From positions 1 through 8,447 of the forward strand of contig JAGVGX010000050.1 of assembly GCA_020056865.1 (NCBI GenBank): a DNA stretch of 8,447 nt. Reading direction: 5' to 3'. Shown here piece after piece: positions 1 to 6,391 of the stretch (position 1 is the stretch's first letter; every line of letters begins with the position of its first letter). The notes beneath the pieces are model-generated. The model did no database searches, was not told the origin of the DNA, and worked only from the letters and a program-made list of their open reading frames with translations. The stretch is from Desulfobacterales bacterium (GTDB lineage: Bacteria > Desulfobacterota > Desulfobacteria > Desulfobacterales > BuS5). The position numbers and the translations under genes were made by a program.

Positions 1-1545
1 AGTTATGCCAGGCTTTTGGAGTGGGTACTAAACCATCGAAAGATAGCGCTTTTAACCATTATCTTCATATTTGTTGGCAGTATGGCCATTATTCCATTGG
101 TCGGTACCGAATTTCTCCCGGAAGTTGATTCAGGTGAGATCGAAATTGTTGCTGAACTGCCGGAAGGTACACGCGGAGAAGTTTCTGCTGAAACGGCTGA
201 GAATATACTCGATATATTTCAGAAAATTCCTGAAGTGGAAACATCGTACGGTTTGGCTGGACAAAGCAAAAAAGGGCTTTTGAGCGCCATAGGATTCGAT
301 GAAGGTACGAATCTGGCGCGTGTTGGAGCACGTCTTGTGCCGAAGGAAGATCGTAAGGTTTCCGCCAGCGAGATAGCTTCAAAAATCCGTACGCAAATTA
401 CTTTGTTGCCTGAAGTGGAGCGAATCTCGGTTCGGGCAATCAGCGCAATTCAAAAACTTTTTTTTGGCGGAGGCCGTCCTATCAGCATTGAAATTCTGGG
501 CCATGATATTGAAATGACGAACGAAGTTGCTGTACGAATCCAGCGTATTGTGGAAGCAACACCTGGTGCAGTGGATGTCTCTGTTAGCAGAAAAAAACCC
601 AGGCTTGAAGTTCTGATCCGCCTTGATCGGGATAAGTCAGCATCTTTGGGGTTGAATGTGGCGCTTGTTGCTGACTCATTGAGAACCAATTACTATGGAT
701 TTGATGATACGAAATTTAGAGAGGATGGTGATGATTTTGATATTGAGTTGCGACTCAAGAAGGATCAGCGGGAAACGATACGTGAAATTGGGGAAACTCC
801 TATTACAACCTTGACCGGCCAGACTGTAAAACTCCGAAACATCGCTTCTATTCAAAAAACCTTGGGGCCTGTTGAGATCGACAGGAAGAACAGGGCAAGA
901 GTCACAAAGGTTTTAGCTGGTGTTCAGGGCAGGGTTCTTGGAGATGTGGTACAAGATATTCGAGAACACATAGCATCACTTGACCTACATTCCGGAATTT
1001 CCATTGAATGGGGTGGAGAAGTTGAGGAACAGCGAAAAGCGTTTCGTGACTTATCTTTGCTTTTGATTCTGGGAATCATCCTTGTATATATGGTTATGGC
1101 AGGTGAATTTGAGGATTTCGTTGATCCATTTATCATTATGTTCTCAGTTCCTTTTGCTTTCGTCGGGGTAATCTGGGCATTTGTTTTCACGGCCACGCCG
1201 CTTAATCTGATGAGCTTTATAGGGTTAATCATTCTCATGGGCATTGCTGTAAAAAATGCGATTGTTCTTGTGGACTACACCAAAAAACTAAAAGAGCGTG
1301 GGATGAGTCTAAACGAAGCGGTTGTTACAGGCGGCAGAACACGTCTGAGACCCGTCCTTATGACGAGCCTCACGACAATATTTGGTATGGCCCCTTTAGC
1401 CCTTTCCACAGGGGAAGGATCGGAAGTATGGAATGCATTGGGCATAACTGTTATTGGAGGATTAATGGTAAGCGGGATTGTAACATTGATTCTTGTCCCC
1501 CTTGTGTATTGGATGGTTCACCGGAGTAAATCAGCGGCTTCCTGA
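1..1545 (+). CDS. RND-family efflux permease, C-terminal half (5' end outside window)
   Basis: Inner-membrane, proton-driven pump subunit that normally works with a periplasmic adaptor and an outer-membrane channel. The frame is open from base 1 and the visible 514 residues match the second half of a roughly 1030-residue RND protein. TM7 lies at about residues 12-33, followed by the typical GTEFLPEVDSGE entry into the periplasmic porter domain. TM8-TM12 lie at about 351-369, 376-395, 402-424, 450-467 and 478-503. The VKNAIVLVDY segment (417-426) and the GGRTRLRPVLMTSLTTIFGM loop are strongly conserved in this superfamily. The pattern looks like the HAE1 (drug/organic substrate) branch rather than heavy-metal CzcA, but the TM4 charged residues that would decide this are off the left edge. 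The first ATG-like codon in the window (TTG at 16) is internal and not the true start. Adaptor genes are presumably upstream. Family certain, substrate unknown. Confidence 0.93.
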   Translation, partial: SYARLLEWVLNHRKIALLTIIFIFVGSMAIIPLVGTEFLPEVDSGEIEIVAELPEGTRGEVSAETAENILDIFQKIPEVETSYGLAGQSKKGLLSAIGFDEGTNLARVGARLVPKEDRKVSASEIASKIRTQITLLPEVERISVRAISAIQKLFFGGGRPISIEILGHDIEMTNEVAVRIQRIVEATPGAVDVSVSRKKPRLEVLIRLDRDKSASLGLNVALVADSLRTNYYGFDDTKFREDGDDFDIELRLKKDQRETIREIGETPITTLTGQTVKLRNIASIQKTLGPVEIDRKNRARVTKVLAGVQGRVLGDVVQDIREHIASLDLHSGISIEWGGEVEEQRKAFRDLSLLLILGIILVYMVMAGEFEDFVDPFIIMFSVPFAFVGVIWAFVFTATPLNLMSFIGLIILMGIAVKNAIVLVDYTKKLKERGMSLNEAVVTGGRTRLRPVLMTSLTTIFGMAPLALSTGEGSEVWNALGITVIGGLMVSGIVTLILVPLVYWMVHRSKSAAS

Positions 1546-1578
1546 GCAGGAAACAAAGAAGGTCAATTGGTCCTGCTC
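1544..1578. repeat. 8-bp inverted repeat overlapping the permease stop codon
   Basis: GAGCAGGA (1544-1551) is matched by TCCTGCTC (1571-1578) across a 19-nt loop. It sits where a transcription terminator would be expected for the permease gene. No run of T follows either arm, so it is at best a weak or factor-assisted terminator. Confidence 0.3.
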
Positions 1579-1597
1579 AAACGCACTTACTGTACTC

Positions 1598-1658
1598 GTT
1601 CAGATTTAACCTGACAGACACCTTGTCAAAATTGGTATATGTCAGATCAAATCTGAAC
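1598..1658. repeat. 10-bp inverted repeat with nested stem in convergent gap
   Basis: GTTCAGATTT (1598-1607) is perfectly complementary to AAATCTGAAC (1649-1658). Inside it, CTGAC (1611-1615) pairs with GTCAG (1641-1645), so the whole segment can fold as one interrupted hairpin. It lies between the convergent permease and repeat-protein genes. No T-tract follows on either strand. It could be a processing or termination structure, or the relic end of a mobile element. Neither is proven. Confidence 0.4.
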
Positions 1659-1705
1659 TATCTGAATGTAAGGAGTATAGAATGTCCATGGTTTCTTCCT
1701 GGTAG

Positions 1706-2254
1706 TTATTGGTTTCGATTTTTCATTCTGCGTTCTTTATTTCTTGTTTTTATTTCAGCCTTGTCTTCGTCTGGCATGTTGTCCCATTTTTTTTTGTTTT
1801 CTTGAGCTCTTTGTTTCATTTCAGCTTTGTCTTCGTCCGACATGTTGTCCCACTTGTCTTGGACCTCTTTTTTCCGTTCCTTCATTTCAGCTTTTTCTTC
1901 AGGAGACATATTATTCCACTTGTCTTGGACTTCTTTTTTTCTTTGTTTCATTTCAGCTTTTTCTTCATCCGACATATTGTCCCATTTTTTTTTGTTTTCT
2001 TGAGCTCTTTGTTTCATTTCAGCTTTGTCTTCGTCTGACATGTTGTCCCACTTGTCTTGGACCTCTTTTTTCCGTTCCTTCATTTCAGCTTTTTCTTCAG
2101 GAGACATATTGTCCCATTTATCTCGGTATTCTTGAATTTGATTGTCTGATTCAGAGGTGCCCACATGATTGTCTGCATAGCCAGTCCCTGTAATCATCAA
2201 AATAAAAATACTGCAAATGCATCCTGTTTTTATGGCTGATTTTAGATTTATCAT
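1706..2254 (-). CDS. Secreted 22-residue-repeat protein of unknown function
   Basis: The product has 182 residues and no function I recognise. Residues 1-27 look like a Sec signal peptide: positive start, hydrophobic core at about 12-25, and a GYA cleavage site before DNH. Cys12 and Cys14 lie inside the signal, and there is no usable lipobox. Residues 46-177 are six consecutive 22-residue repeats with tryptophans at 47, 69, 91, 113, 135 and 157. Each unit reads roughly KWDNMS-[PD]-E-[ED]-KAEMK followed by a charged stretch. The Ser-x-x-Glu pattern after WDNM is a helix N-cap, so each unit is probably a helix or helical hairpin, very rich in Lys and Glu. The W..MSPEE style resembles DUF3106-like and Spy-like periplasmic proteins, but only by eye. 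A basic tail follows (MKNRNQ). AGGAGG lies 6 nt before the ATG. It is convergent with the efflux permease and divergent from the amidohydrolase. A real gene is very likely: signal peptide, strong SD, exact periodicity and a silent change between repeats. Confidence 0.85.
   Translation of the reverse strand: MINLKSAIKTGCICSIFILMITGTGYADNHVGTSESDNQIQEYRDKWDNMSPEEKAEMKERKKEVQDKWDNMSDEDKAEMKQRAQENKKKWDNMSDEEKAEMKQRKKEVQDKWNNMSPEEKAEMKERKKEVQDKWDNMSDEDKAEMKQRAQENKKKWDNMPDEDKAEIKTRNKERRMKNRNQ
1724..2119 (-). repeat. Six tandem 66-bp coding repeats
   Basis: Six in-frame 66-bp units encode the 22-residue repeats, with no indels between units. Units 1, 2 and 3 are most similar to units 4, 5 and 6 respectively, so the array has a three-unit (198-bp) higher-order period. 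Units 3 and 6 are the most diverged pair, with unit 6 at the C-terminal end carrying MPDEDKAEIKTR. Confidence 0.9.
1780..2110. repeat. 198-bp-offset direct duplication, one mismatch in 133 bp
   Basis: Positions 1780-1912 and 1978-2110 align at an offset of exactly 198 bp with a single difference that I could find, C1838 versus T2036. On the coding strand this changes TCG to TCA, both serine. Outside this stretch the copies diverge quickly. The pattern indicates a recent duplication or gene conversion of a two-unit block inside the array. Confidence 0.88.
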
Positions 2255-2260
2255 GATCTT

Positions 2261-2266
2261 CCTCCT
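2261..2266 (-). promoter_or_regulatory. Shine-Dalgarno of the repeat protein
   Basis: Read on the minus strand, AGGAGG precedes the ATG at 2254 by 6 nt. This is a strong site that fixes the start codon. Confidence 0.8.
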
Positions 2267-2313
2267 GTTTTCATGTTGGTTTTAATGCATGGTTTTGTGA
2301 AAAATTTTATATG

Positions 2314-2338
2314 TTGACATGAATGATTTCATGGTCAA
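2314..2338. promoter_or_regulatory. Imperfect palindrome, possible operator
   Basis: CATGAA and TTCATG form a perfect 6-bp inverted repeat around TGAT (2318-2333). The outer arms TTGA and TCAA extend it, with one unpaired base. On the minus strand it overlaps a TTGACC hexamer (2338-2333). A TATAAA hexamer lies at 2311-2306, but the 21-bp spacing between them is too long for a standard sigma-70 promoter. The position, about 60-85 nt upstream of the repeat-protein start, suits a regulator site for that gene. The regulator is unknown. Confidence 0.35.
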
Positions 2339-2486
2339 GTGTTTTATACTTAAAAGGGTTTGCGTTGATGTTTAACTTTAGAAATCATCGATGATATGGT
2401 ATTTAACTAAAACGATGATAAATAACCCTTTACTTGATTCGAGACGTATCATGTGTTTAGGACAAATGACATATTGTACTCAACAA

Positions 2487-2492
2487 TATAAT
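2487..2492 (+). promoter_or_regulatory. Possible -10 box for the amidohydrolase gene
   Basis: A perfect TATAAT lies about 115 nt upstream of the amidohydrolase ATG, but no good -35 hexamer is found 16-18 bp before it. A second TATAAT at 2580-2585 also lacks a -35. In DNA this AT-rich, either could occur by chance. Confidence 0.22.
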
Positions 2493-2608
2493 AACGGATC
2501 AGGAAAAAACCAGGTGTTTTTGTACAGATTTTTTATGATAACCTGTTTATTGCGCTTTTTATTTACTAAATCAAGTCTTTATAATAATAATTTATCAGGC
2601 ATATTTTG

Positions 2609-4192
2609 ATGGACAGAAAAGATTTTGCACCTCCAGCAGACACTATTTTGTTTAATGCACGGTCGTTGACCTCTGGATCGGATATTTTTGACAACTGTTT
2701 TGTGGCAATCAAGGGTGATAAAATTTTATTTTTGGGACATCAAAATGATATGGAACAATTTCGTGGAGCAAAAACAAAACGGATTAACTGTTTCAATGGT
2801 ACAATTTTACCCGGATTTAATGATGCGCACTGTCATCCGGTTGCATATGCGACCACCTTGCTTTATGTTAACTGTTCGCCCGACAAAGTCAAGAATATTT
2901 TTGAAATTCAGACCTGTATCAAAGCAAAGGCTGCGCAAACCCCTGTTGGCACGTGGGTAAGAGCTGCAAATTACGATGATTCGGAGCTCGCTGAGAAACG
3001 TCCTCCCCGAAGAGATGAGCTTGACCAAGCCGCTCCTGGACACCCAGTGATTCTTGTGCATCGCACAGGCCAGCATTCGGTTTTAAACACCCGTGCCATG
3101 CATGAACTTGGTATTTATCAACACAGTCAAGACGGTCAAATGCTAAAAAATTTCCAAACCGACCTGTCTGCCGCACAGGCAGGTATCAGCGATGGTTTAA
3201 TTTCAGGTAGTGAAAAAAAAATAATAGAAAAAATACCACCATTAGATGAGAACGAGCTTATAGATGGGTTAAAGCTTGCCAATAAAACGTATCTCTCTCT
3301 GGGGATAACTTCTGTTCAGGATACGGGTTGGAGCAATGGCCTGGGGCACTGGGAGAGATTGAAAAGCCTTATTGAAAATAAAGTGTTAGATTTTCGGTAC
3401 TGCATGTTTATTGGAAGCAGCTATATAGAAGAGTTCCAAAAATTGGGTTTACGTACAGGCTGCGGTAATCACCATTTGCGGCTGGGTGGGGTTAAAATCG
3501 CTTTGGATGAAAGTACGGGGTGTATACATCCTCCTGAAAAGGACATCATCCAAGTTGCTGAAAAGGCATTCAAGGCAGGTTTTCAACTGGCTTTCCATGT
3601 GAGCGATATATATATGCTCGAAACATCCATGGCAGCGATTGAATCATTAATGGATAAAAGATCGAATGCTGACCTTCGATGTCGCCTTGAACATTGTGGG
3701 ATTTGTCCACCTGATTTGGTGCCACGGTTACAACACAGCCAGGCAATTGTTGTTTGCCAGCCTTCGTTTCTTTATAATTTGGGCCACAGGTATATAGAGG
3801 GGCTTTCACCAGAGCAACTTAAATGGGTGTTTCCTTTTGGCTCTTACAGGAAAAAAAACATAAAAATGGCTTTCAGTTCGGATGCGCCTTTTATGCCTCC
3901 GGATCCTTTGACAGGAATCTGCGCTGCCATGAACCGTCAGGTATCTGACGGGCGGCTGCTTTCATCTCATGAGCGCATTTCTCTGCAAGAGGCTATACAG
4001 ATGTACACCTTTTGGGGGGCATATGCATCCTTTGAAGAACATATCAAAGGGTCATTGACGCCTGGTAAACTGGCAGATCTAATTGTGCTAAACGATGATA
4101 TCTTTAAAACACCTGTTGAGGATATTAAACATTTAAAAGTTCAACGGACGCTTATCGGCGGTAAAACGGTATGGCAAACTGATCAGCTCTGA
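2609..4192 (+). CDS. YtcJ-like metal-dependent amidohydrolase (Amidohydro_3 family)
   Basis: A predicted cytoplasmic hydrolase of 527 residues, close to the usual 530-550 for YtcJ/NfdA-type proteins; these split amide or related C-N bonds, and the substrate here is unknown. The N-terminal beta domain ends in LPGFNDAHCHP, giving the HxH metal pair H74 and H76. Further family landmarks follow in order: RTGQHSVLNTRAM (about 152-164), GGVKIALDEST (293-303), FH at 330, RLEH with H362, and SSDAPFMPPDPLTGI with D425. The C-terminal GSLTPGKLADLIVLNDD (481-497) is the usual return to the small domain. Several motifs are variant: DESTG where YtcJ relatives usually have a DGS-type sequence, and HVSD where they have a HAIGD-type one. 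The start is ATG 2609, with AGG at 2597-2599; a TTG at 2606 would add one residue. No signal peptide. It is followed after 60 nt by the TudS-like gene in the same direction. Confidence 0.9.
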   Translation: MDRKDFAPPADTILFNARSLTSGSDIFDNCFVAIKGDKILFLGHQNDMEQFRGAKTKRINCFNGTILPGFNDAHCHPVAYATTLLYVNCSPDKVKNIFEIQTCIKAKAAQTPVGTWVRAANYDDSELAEKRPPRRDELDQAAPGHPVILVHRTGQHSVLNTRAMHELGIYQHSQDGQMLKNFQTDLSAAQAGISDGLISGSEKKIIEKIPPLDENELIDGLKLANKTYLSLGITSVQDTGWSNGLGHWERLKSLIENKVLDFRYCMFIGSSYIEEFQKLGLRTGCGNHHLRLGGVKIALDESTGCIHPPEKDIIQVAEKAFKAGFQLAFHVSDIYMLETSMAAIESLMDKRSNADLRCRLEHCGICPPDLVPRLQHSQAIVVCQPSFLYNLGHRYIEGLSPEQLKWVFPFGSYRKKNIKMAFSSDAPFMPPDPLTGICAAMNRQVSDGRLLSSHERISLQEAIQMYTFWGAYASFEEHIKGSLTPGKLADLIVLNDDIFKTPVEDIKHLKVQRTLIGGKTVWQTDQL

Positions 4193-4252
4193 TGAGAACC
4201 GGCACATGGTTTTTTCAAGCTTCCGGCCGTGATGTTAAGGGTATATGGTTTG

Positions 4253-4774
4253 ATGAAACATCAAGATAACCCCATAAAAATAGGAATCAGCTCATGTTTA
4301 TTGGGTAACCATGTACGATGGAATGCAGGGCACAGTGGTGACCCATTTATTATAGAAACATTAGTCCGGTATGTTGAATATGTTCCGGTATGCCCTGAGG
4401 TGGAATGCGGTTTCGGGGTCCCACGAGAAACCTTAAGACTTGAGGGTGACTGGCGCAATCCCAGGCTGGTTGCTACAAATACAAAAATTGACCACACGGA
4501 GCGCATGAAAACGTGGGCTGACAAAAGACTTAAAGAGCTCGTACATGAAAAGTTATGCGGATTTATTTTTAAATCAGGATCTCCCTCAAGCGGCATGATC
4601 CGTGTCAAGGTATATCCTGAGGGCCACAGCCCTCCTGTAAGAAAAGGGACAGGGATTTTTGCAAAAGTATTTATGGATCAGTTTCCAAAAATACCCATAG
4701 AAGATGAGCGCCGGCTTTGTCATCCAAAAATCCGTGAAAATTTTATTCAACAGGTATTTGCAATGAAACGATAA
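4253..4774 (+). CDS. DUF523 / TudS-like [4Fe-4S] desulfidase-type protein
   Basis: A 173-residue single-domain DUF523 protein. Characterised members (TudS, thiouracil desulfidase) use a [4Fe-4S] cluster held by three cysteines to remove sulfur from thiouracil; most of the family is untested. The three cysteines are visible: C15 in IGISSCLLG, C47 in VPVCPEVECGFGVPR and C102 in LCGFIFKSGSPSSG. E49 next to C47 and the S108-S113 serine-rich loop match the family's active-site region. An extra cysteine, C52, lies nearby. There is no DUF1722 fusion. The start ATG at 4253 was chosen because AAGGG (4237-4241) lies 11 nt upstream and the domain begins soon after. An ATG at 4232 or GTG at 4229 would add 7-8 residues with no ribosome site. 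It probably shares a transcript with the amidohydrolase. Family assignment is strong; the desulfidase reaction is inference. Confidence 0.88.
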   Translation: MKHQDNPIKIGISSCLLGNHVRWNAGHSGDPFIIETLVRYVEYVPVCPEVECGFGVPRETLRLEGDWRNPRLVATNTKIDHTERMKTWADKRLKELVHEKLCGFIFKSGSPSSGMIRVKVYPEGHSPPVRKGTGIFAKVFMDQFPKIPIEDERRLCHPKIRENFIQQVFAMKR

Positions 4775-4880
4775 TGGGTAAACTGGTGGCCCATTGGAAG
4801 TCATATCCTTTGCAGCAGCTTTATGTTGCTTATGAAAATCTGTTGATTCAGGCATTAATACCAAGTTGCATTTTATGTAA
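4775..4880. other. Short convergent gap
   Basis: These 106 nt separate the stops of the TudS-like and OmpA-domain genes. A weak 6-bp hairpin (AGCAGC 4814-4819 with GTTGCT 4825-4830, including one G-T pair) is the only structure I found. No T-tract terminator is visible for either gene. An open frame at 4774-4977 runs into the OmpA gene on the opposite strand and is not supported. Confidence 0.5.
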
Positions 4881-6341
4881 TCATTTTTCTAAAGGCGAAA
4901 TAATTACATCAATACGTCGGTTAATGGCTCTGCCTTCTGATGTTTCATTGGAAGCAAGAGGACGTTTAGACCCATAGCCCACAGCAACGATCTTATCTCT
5001 GGGCAACGTCCTGTTGGCTGAAAAATATTCTTTTACAGCTTCGGCTCGCTGCTGGGATAAATGATCGTTTGATGTTGATGTTCCCGTGCTGTCCGTATGG
5101 CCTTCAATGACTAAATCAGGTTCGCCAAAGGTTCGAATGGCACGTTGTACCTTGCTTAAAAGGGCATAATTTTCAGGCATAATCACCTCTTGTCCCACAG
5201 GGAAACGAATGCCTCTGAGCCTGATAACCAATCTGTTCTGCTGTTTATAAACTTCAGCTTCTTCTTCTTTAAAAAGACTCTGGACTTCTTGAAACAACTG
5301 GTTAAAATGCTTTTCAGCTGCCAGGCGTTCTTTTTGTGAACGTTCTTTTTTTGAAAGACCATCAAGTACGGCAATCTGTTGTTCCATATCTTTAATTTGG
5401 TTTTGCAGGGTTTTGTTCTTGTCTATCACGAACTGATGATCTGCCTGAAGCGTTTTAATTGAAGCGACAATGTTTTTTACCTGAGTATTAAAATCCGCAT
5501 TCCGCATATCTTGAGCTGAAAGTTCGTTTGCGATGGTATAAAGAAGTTCTTCTATCCATATGGCATTTTTTTCCGGTGTCATGGTTTGCAAGGTGTTTGC
5601 CTGTTGCAATATCTGATGTAACCGTTGTGCCTGGAACAGAGAGGCATTTGTTTTTTTATGCATTTCATCTTTATTATAACGATGCTCAGAAATAAAGGCA
5701 TCGGCTTCTTTGTATTTTTTGACGGTAAGATCAAATATCTGTGGGACCTTTTTTTTCGCGTCTGCTTTTTCGGCTTTACGTATCAACGCTTTGATCTCAT
5801 CCAACATATTTTTCTTGATAACTTTTAATTCCAGTCGGTCATACGTATTTAAAACCTCTTTGCTATTGTTTTGAGCCCACCTTAAGTTATCGTTTTCAAC
5901 GGCTTTTGTAAGGGCTAAAAAATCATTTTCAACGTTGTCATATTCTTCACCTAAACTTGGAGCGTTAACTGTTCTGGCAGCATCCCGTGCCTTGATAACT
6001 TCGGGCAGTACGGTTCTTGAAAGACGCGCCATTTCCTCAGCTTTTTCAAGCCTCACCCTTCCATATGTTATTTTTTCCAGAATGGATGATATTTCATTGC
6101 CTTCATCTAAGGCTGTTTTTGCTTCTTTATAATACATCTCCGCTTGCGAGAAAAGGGTTGGGGAAAGGACATTGACCTGGTCATTCCTTGCAGCGCTCAA
6201 AAGGCTGTTTAACTGATTAACTTCATCTGAAGGATTGTTTAAGACCGATGCAACCTCCATTTTTTTAAATGTTCCTGTGCCGCAAGCGACCATAGACAGT
6301 GTTATGGCTGTTAATATAATGAATCCGGCAAATTTTTTCAT
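4881..6341 (-). CDS. OmpA-domain lipoprotein with long helical N-terminal region
   Basis: Predicted outer-membrane lipoprotein of 486 residues that binds peptidoglycan. The signal LTAITLSMVAC gives a lipidated C20 (M at -3 is a less common lipobox variant), followed by Gly rather than Asp, which favours outer-membrane sorting. Residues 40-250 are helical, with alanine-rich segments such as LFSQAEMYYKEAKTALDEG that resemble DUF4398-type repeats. Residues 285-365 look like a coiled coil. The OmpA C-terminal domain covers about 370-484: IEGHTDSTG with D417, NDHLSQQRAEAV with R432 (positions that contact diaminopimelate in OmpA) and GRAINRR. The start is ATG 6341, because AAGGAG lies 8 nt before it; an ATG at 6362 would add 7 residues and bury that site. 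It follows ahcY by 50 nt in the same direction and may be co-transcribed. A role as a cell-envelope tether is likely; no specific partner is evident. Confidence 0.9.
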   Translation of the reverse strand: MKKFAGFIILTAITLSMVACGTGTFKKMEVASVLNNPSDEVNQLNSLLSAARNDQVNVLSPTLFSQAEMYYKEAKTALDEGNEISSILEKITYGRVRLEKAEEMARLSRTVLPEVIKARDAARTVNAPSLGEEYDNVENDFLALTKAVENDNLRWAQNNSKEVLNTYDRLELKVIKKNMLDEIKALIRKAEKADAKKKVPQIFDLTVKKYKEADAFISEHRYNKDEMHKKTNASLFQAQRLHQILQQANTLQTMTPEKNAIWIEELLYTIANELSAQDMRNADFNTQVKNIVASIKTLQADHQFVIDKNKTLQNQIKDMEQQIAVLDGLSKKERSQKERLAAEKHFNQLFQEVQSLFKEEEAEVYKQQNRLVIRLRGIRFPVGQEVIMPENYALLSKVQRAIRTFGEPDLVIEGHTDSTGTSTSNDHLSQQRAEAVKEYFSANRTLPRDKIVAVGYGSKRPLASNETSEGRAINRRIDVIISPLEK

Positions 6342-6349
6342 TTGGGCCA

Positions 6350-6355
6350 CTCCTT
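6350..6355 (-). promoter_or_regulatory. Shine-Dalgarno that sets the OmpA-lipoprotein start
   Basis: AAGGAG on the minus strand lies 8 nt before ATG 6341 and inside the frame from the upstream ATG 6362. This favours the shorter protein beginning MKKFAGF. Confidence 0.75.
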
Positions 6356-6391
6356 CTTTCATACAGGTTAATGCCTGATCATGCTGTGTAA

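Larger units (their letters stand above)
2255..2608. other. AT-rich divergent intergenic region
   Basis: These 354 nt separate the divergent repeat-protein and amidohydrolase genes. They hold the repeat-protein ribosome site, a palindrome at 2314-2338, a perfect 12-bp palindrome at 2384-2395, short direct repeats at 2371-2420, and TATAAT-like hexamers at 2487-2492 and 2580-2585. An open frame at 2391-2609 (72 codons) has no ribosome site and a composition like its AT-rich surroundings, so I do not call it. I see no RNA gene or clear riboswitch. Confidence 0.6.

Noticed and set aside
1598..1658. Integron attC-like site
   Set aside because: An ATTTAAC core-like heptamer is present, but there is no properly placed partner core, no integrase and no cassette structure.
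1724..2119. CRISPR array suggested by regular 66-bp repeats
   Set aside because: There are no distinct repeats and spacers; the whole unit is coding and repeats in frame.
1709..2193. Long plus-strand frames opposite the repeat protein
   Set aside because: They are mirror frames of a 66-bp periodic gene; the periodicity keeps all frames open. Only the minus-strand frame has a signal peptide and a strong ribosome site.
2391..2609. 72-codon open frame ahead of the amidohydrolase, ending at its ATG
   Set aside because: No ribosome site, no recognisable domain, and residue content (Asn, Tyr, Phe, Leu) simply reflects AT-rich DNA.
4855..4885. ATACCAAGTTGCATTTTATG segment resembling a dispersed intergenic repeat
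   Set aside because: The resemblance is from memory only; there is one copy here and no inverted-repeat ends, so it cannot be supported from the window.
4774..4977. 67-codon open frame starting at the TudS-like stop codon
   Set aside because: Its second half is antisense to the conserved OmpA domain, and there is no domain or convincing ribosome site.
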